Shown: piece by piece, positions 14,222-14,756 of the stretch
Position numbering within the stretch: position 1 is the stretch's first letter
Layout of the letters: each line of letters opens with the position of its first letter
Assembly: GCA_039033795.1 (NCBI GenBank)
Contig: JBCCBY010000043.1
Span: 1-14,756 of the forward strand
DNA: 14,756 nt
Origin: Parvularcula sp039033795
GTDB taxonomy: Bacteria; Pseudomonadota; Alphaproteobacteria; Caulobacterales; Parvularculaceae
Direction of reading: 5' to 3'
The notes under the pieces: generated by a model
The model's database searches: none
The model's input: only the letters and a program-made list of their open reading frames with translations
What the model was told of the DNA's origin: nothing
Program-made: the position numbers and the translations under genes

Positions 14222-14756
14222 TCAAAACGTAGCACCCGACCAACGGTGTTAGCCGTCTCTGGCGGTTCAGGGGGCGTCGGCGCGGGCGGCCCCAATCTCT
14301 ACGCCTACGTTGGCGGTGACCCCATCAACCTCGTGGACCCAAGTGGGCTAAACCCTGATGCTGTCTGTACTGAAAGAAACTGCAGCGGGAGTGCAGACAA
14401 CGGCACCGACGCAGATACAATCATTGTCAACGCTCCAGGCGTTCCAACACCCGACATCGGTGTGCTGTTGGGCGCCGCCACCGCTGGTACAAGCCTTGTC
14501 TCAGGCTCAGGCAGCGTCGGCAGTTTATGAGGCGCGGACAGCGGCGACACCAGCGGATCGCAGCAGAGCTGTAGCTCAGAGGCGTTTGTCCCTCCTCCCT
14601 CTACCGCTCCACCCGGGGCGGCGACCGTCAGCGTTGCTAGAGGCTTTCGCGTCGTTGGCACTGGCGCTAGCGCTGCTGGTTTCAACCGTACGATGAAGCT
14701 GTCGGTGGAGGGCCCTACTCCGGAACGTCAACAGAACACAGTATTACGCATGCGGG
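14222..14756 (+). pseudogene. Displaced RHS core tip with variable C-terminal region, interrupted by a stop
   Basis: The frame opens at 14222 with no good start (GTG 14246 is in frame). It contains the end of an RHS core, GGPNLYAYVGGDPINLVDPS with GLNP following (14284-14355), which is the hallmark where conserved RHS cores meet variable toxin tips. The beta-cage core itself is missing: only about 20 core residues remain. After the core comes a low-complexity linker (NGTDADTIIVNAPGVPTPD), then TGA at 14528-14530. The same frame is then open to the window end for 75 codons of protein-like sequence. The fragment therefore looks like an orphan tip module that depends on recombination with a full RHS gene, or a decayed copy. 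It continues beyond the window. Confidence 0.7.

Noticed and set aside
14305..14685. Minus-strand frame of 126 codons under the RHS fragment
   Set aside because: It is Pro/Ala/Ser/Leu-rich low-complexity sequence, antisense to a clear RHS core motif.
1..14756. CRISPR arrays, tRNA or rRNA genes, complete insertion sequences
   Set aside because: I found no regularly spaced direct repeats, cloverleaf-like sequence or transposase with terminal repeats; the only tandem repetition is inside the RTX coding sequence.

Overview
The window reads as a GC-rich proteobacterial chromosome, most likely an alphaproteobacterium and possibly marine. The pointers are a class II cytochrome c, a DUF1592/DUF1552 pair followed by an ankyrin lipoprotein, an RTX protein of the type I secretion kind, and an RHS tail in the style common in sphingomonads and their relatives. 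No rRNA, tRNA or ribosomal-protein gene is present to confirm the taxonomy.

Region A (about 168-6139, + strand) is a redox and envelope block: a small single-pass membrane protein, a cytochrome c'-type protein, a large DUF1592-type two-haem protein that is split by a +1 frameshift in a C6 run, a Tat-exported DUF1552 (HXXSHH) protein coupled to it by an ATGA overlap, and a lipoprotein with about a dozen ankyrin repeats. All of these proteins are predicted to be membrane-bound or exported, by three different routes (Sec, Tat, lipoprotein), so they probably work together in the periplasm. Their substrate is unknown.

Region B (6212-9218) is a regulated catabolic cassette. A TetR-family gene on the minus strand, with its own terminator-like hairpin, diverges from a three-gene operon: a fumarylacetoacetase-type hydrolase, a metal-dependent cyclase/amidohydrolase and a small polytopic membrane protein. 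Both internal junctions are ATGA overlaps. A perfect 6+4+6 inverted repeat lies between the divergent genes and is the obvious operator candidate.

Region C (9570-12767) is one 1065-residue acidic protein with an unusual order of parts: an RTX calcium-binding block at the N terminus, a VCBS-like beta domain, about 550 residues of Ala/Asp/Gln-rich helix that includes exact 47-residue repeats, and a C-terminal beta domain with a Ca-loop and a hydrophobic tail. It looks like a type I secreted fibrous surface or matrix protein.

Region D (12768-14756) is a degenerate accessory area: an open but unassigned stretch, a lower-GC small secreted protein, a headless 44-codon fragment, a small protein resembling EF-Tu domain III, and a displaced RHS core tip with an in-frame stop. 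The order fragment / small cytoplasmic gene / short RHS core tip is that of a shuffled polymorphic-toxin and immunity array. The strongest candidates for something undescribed are the inverted RTX/coiled-coil architecture and the EF-Tu-like candidate immunity protein.
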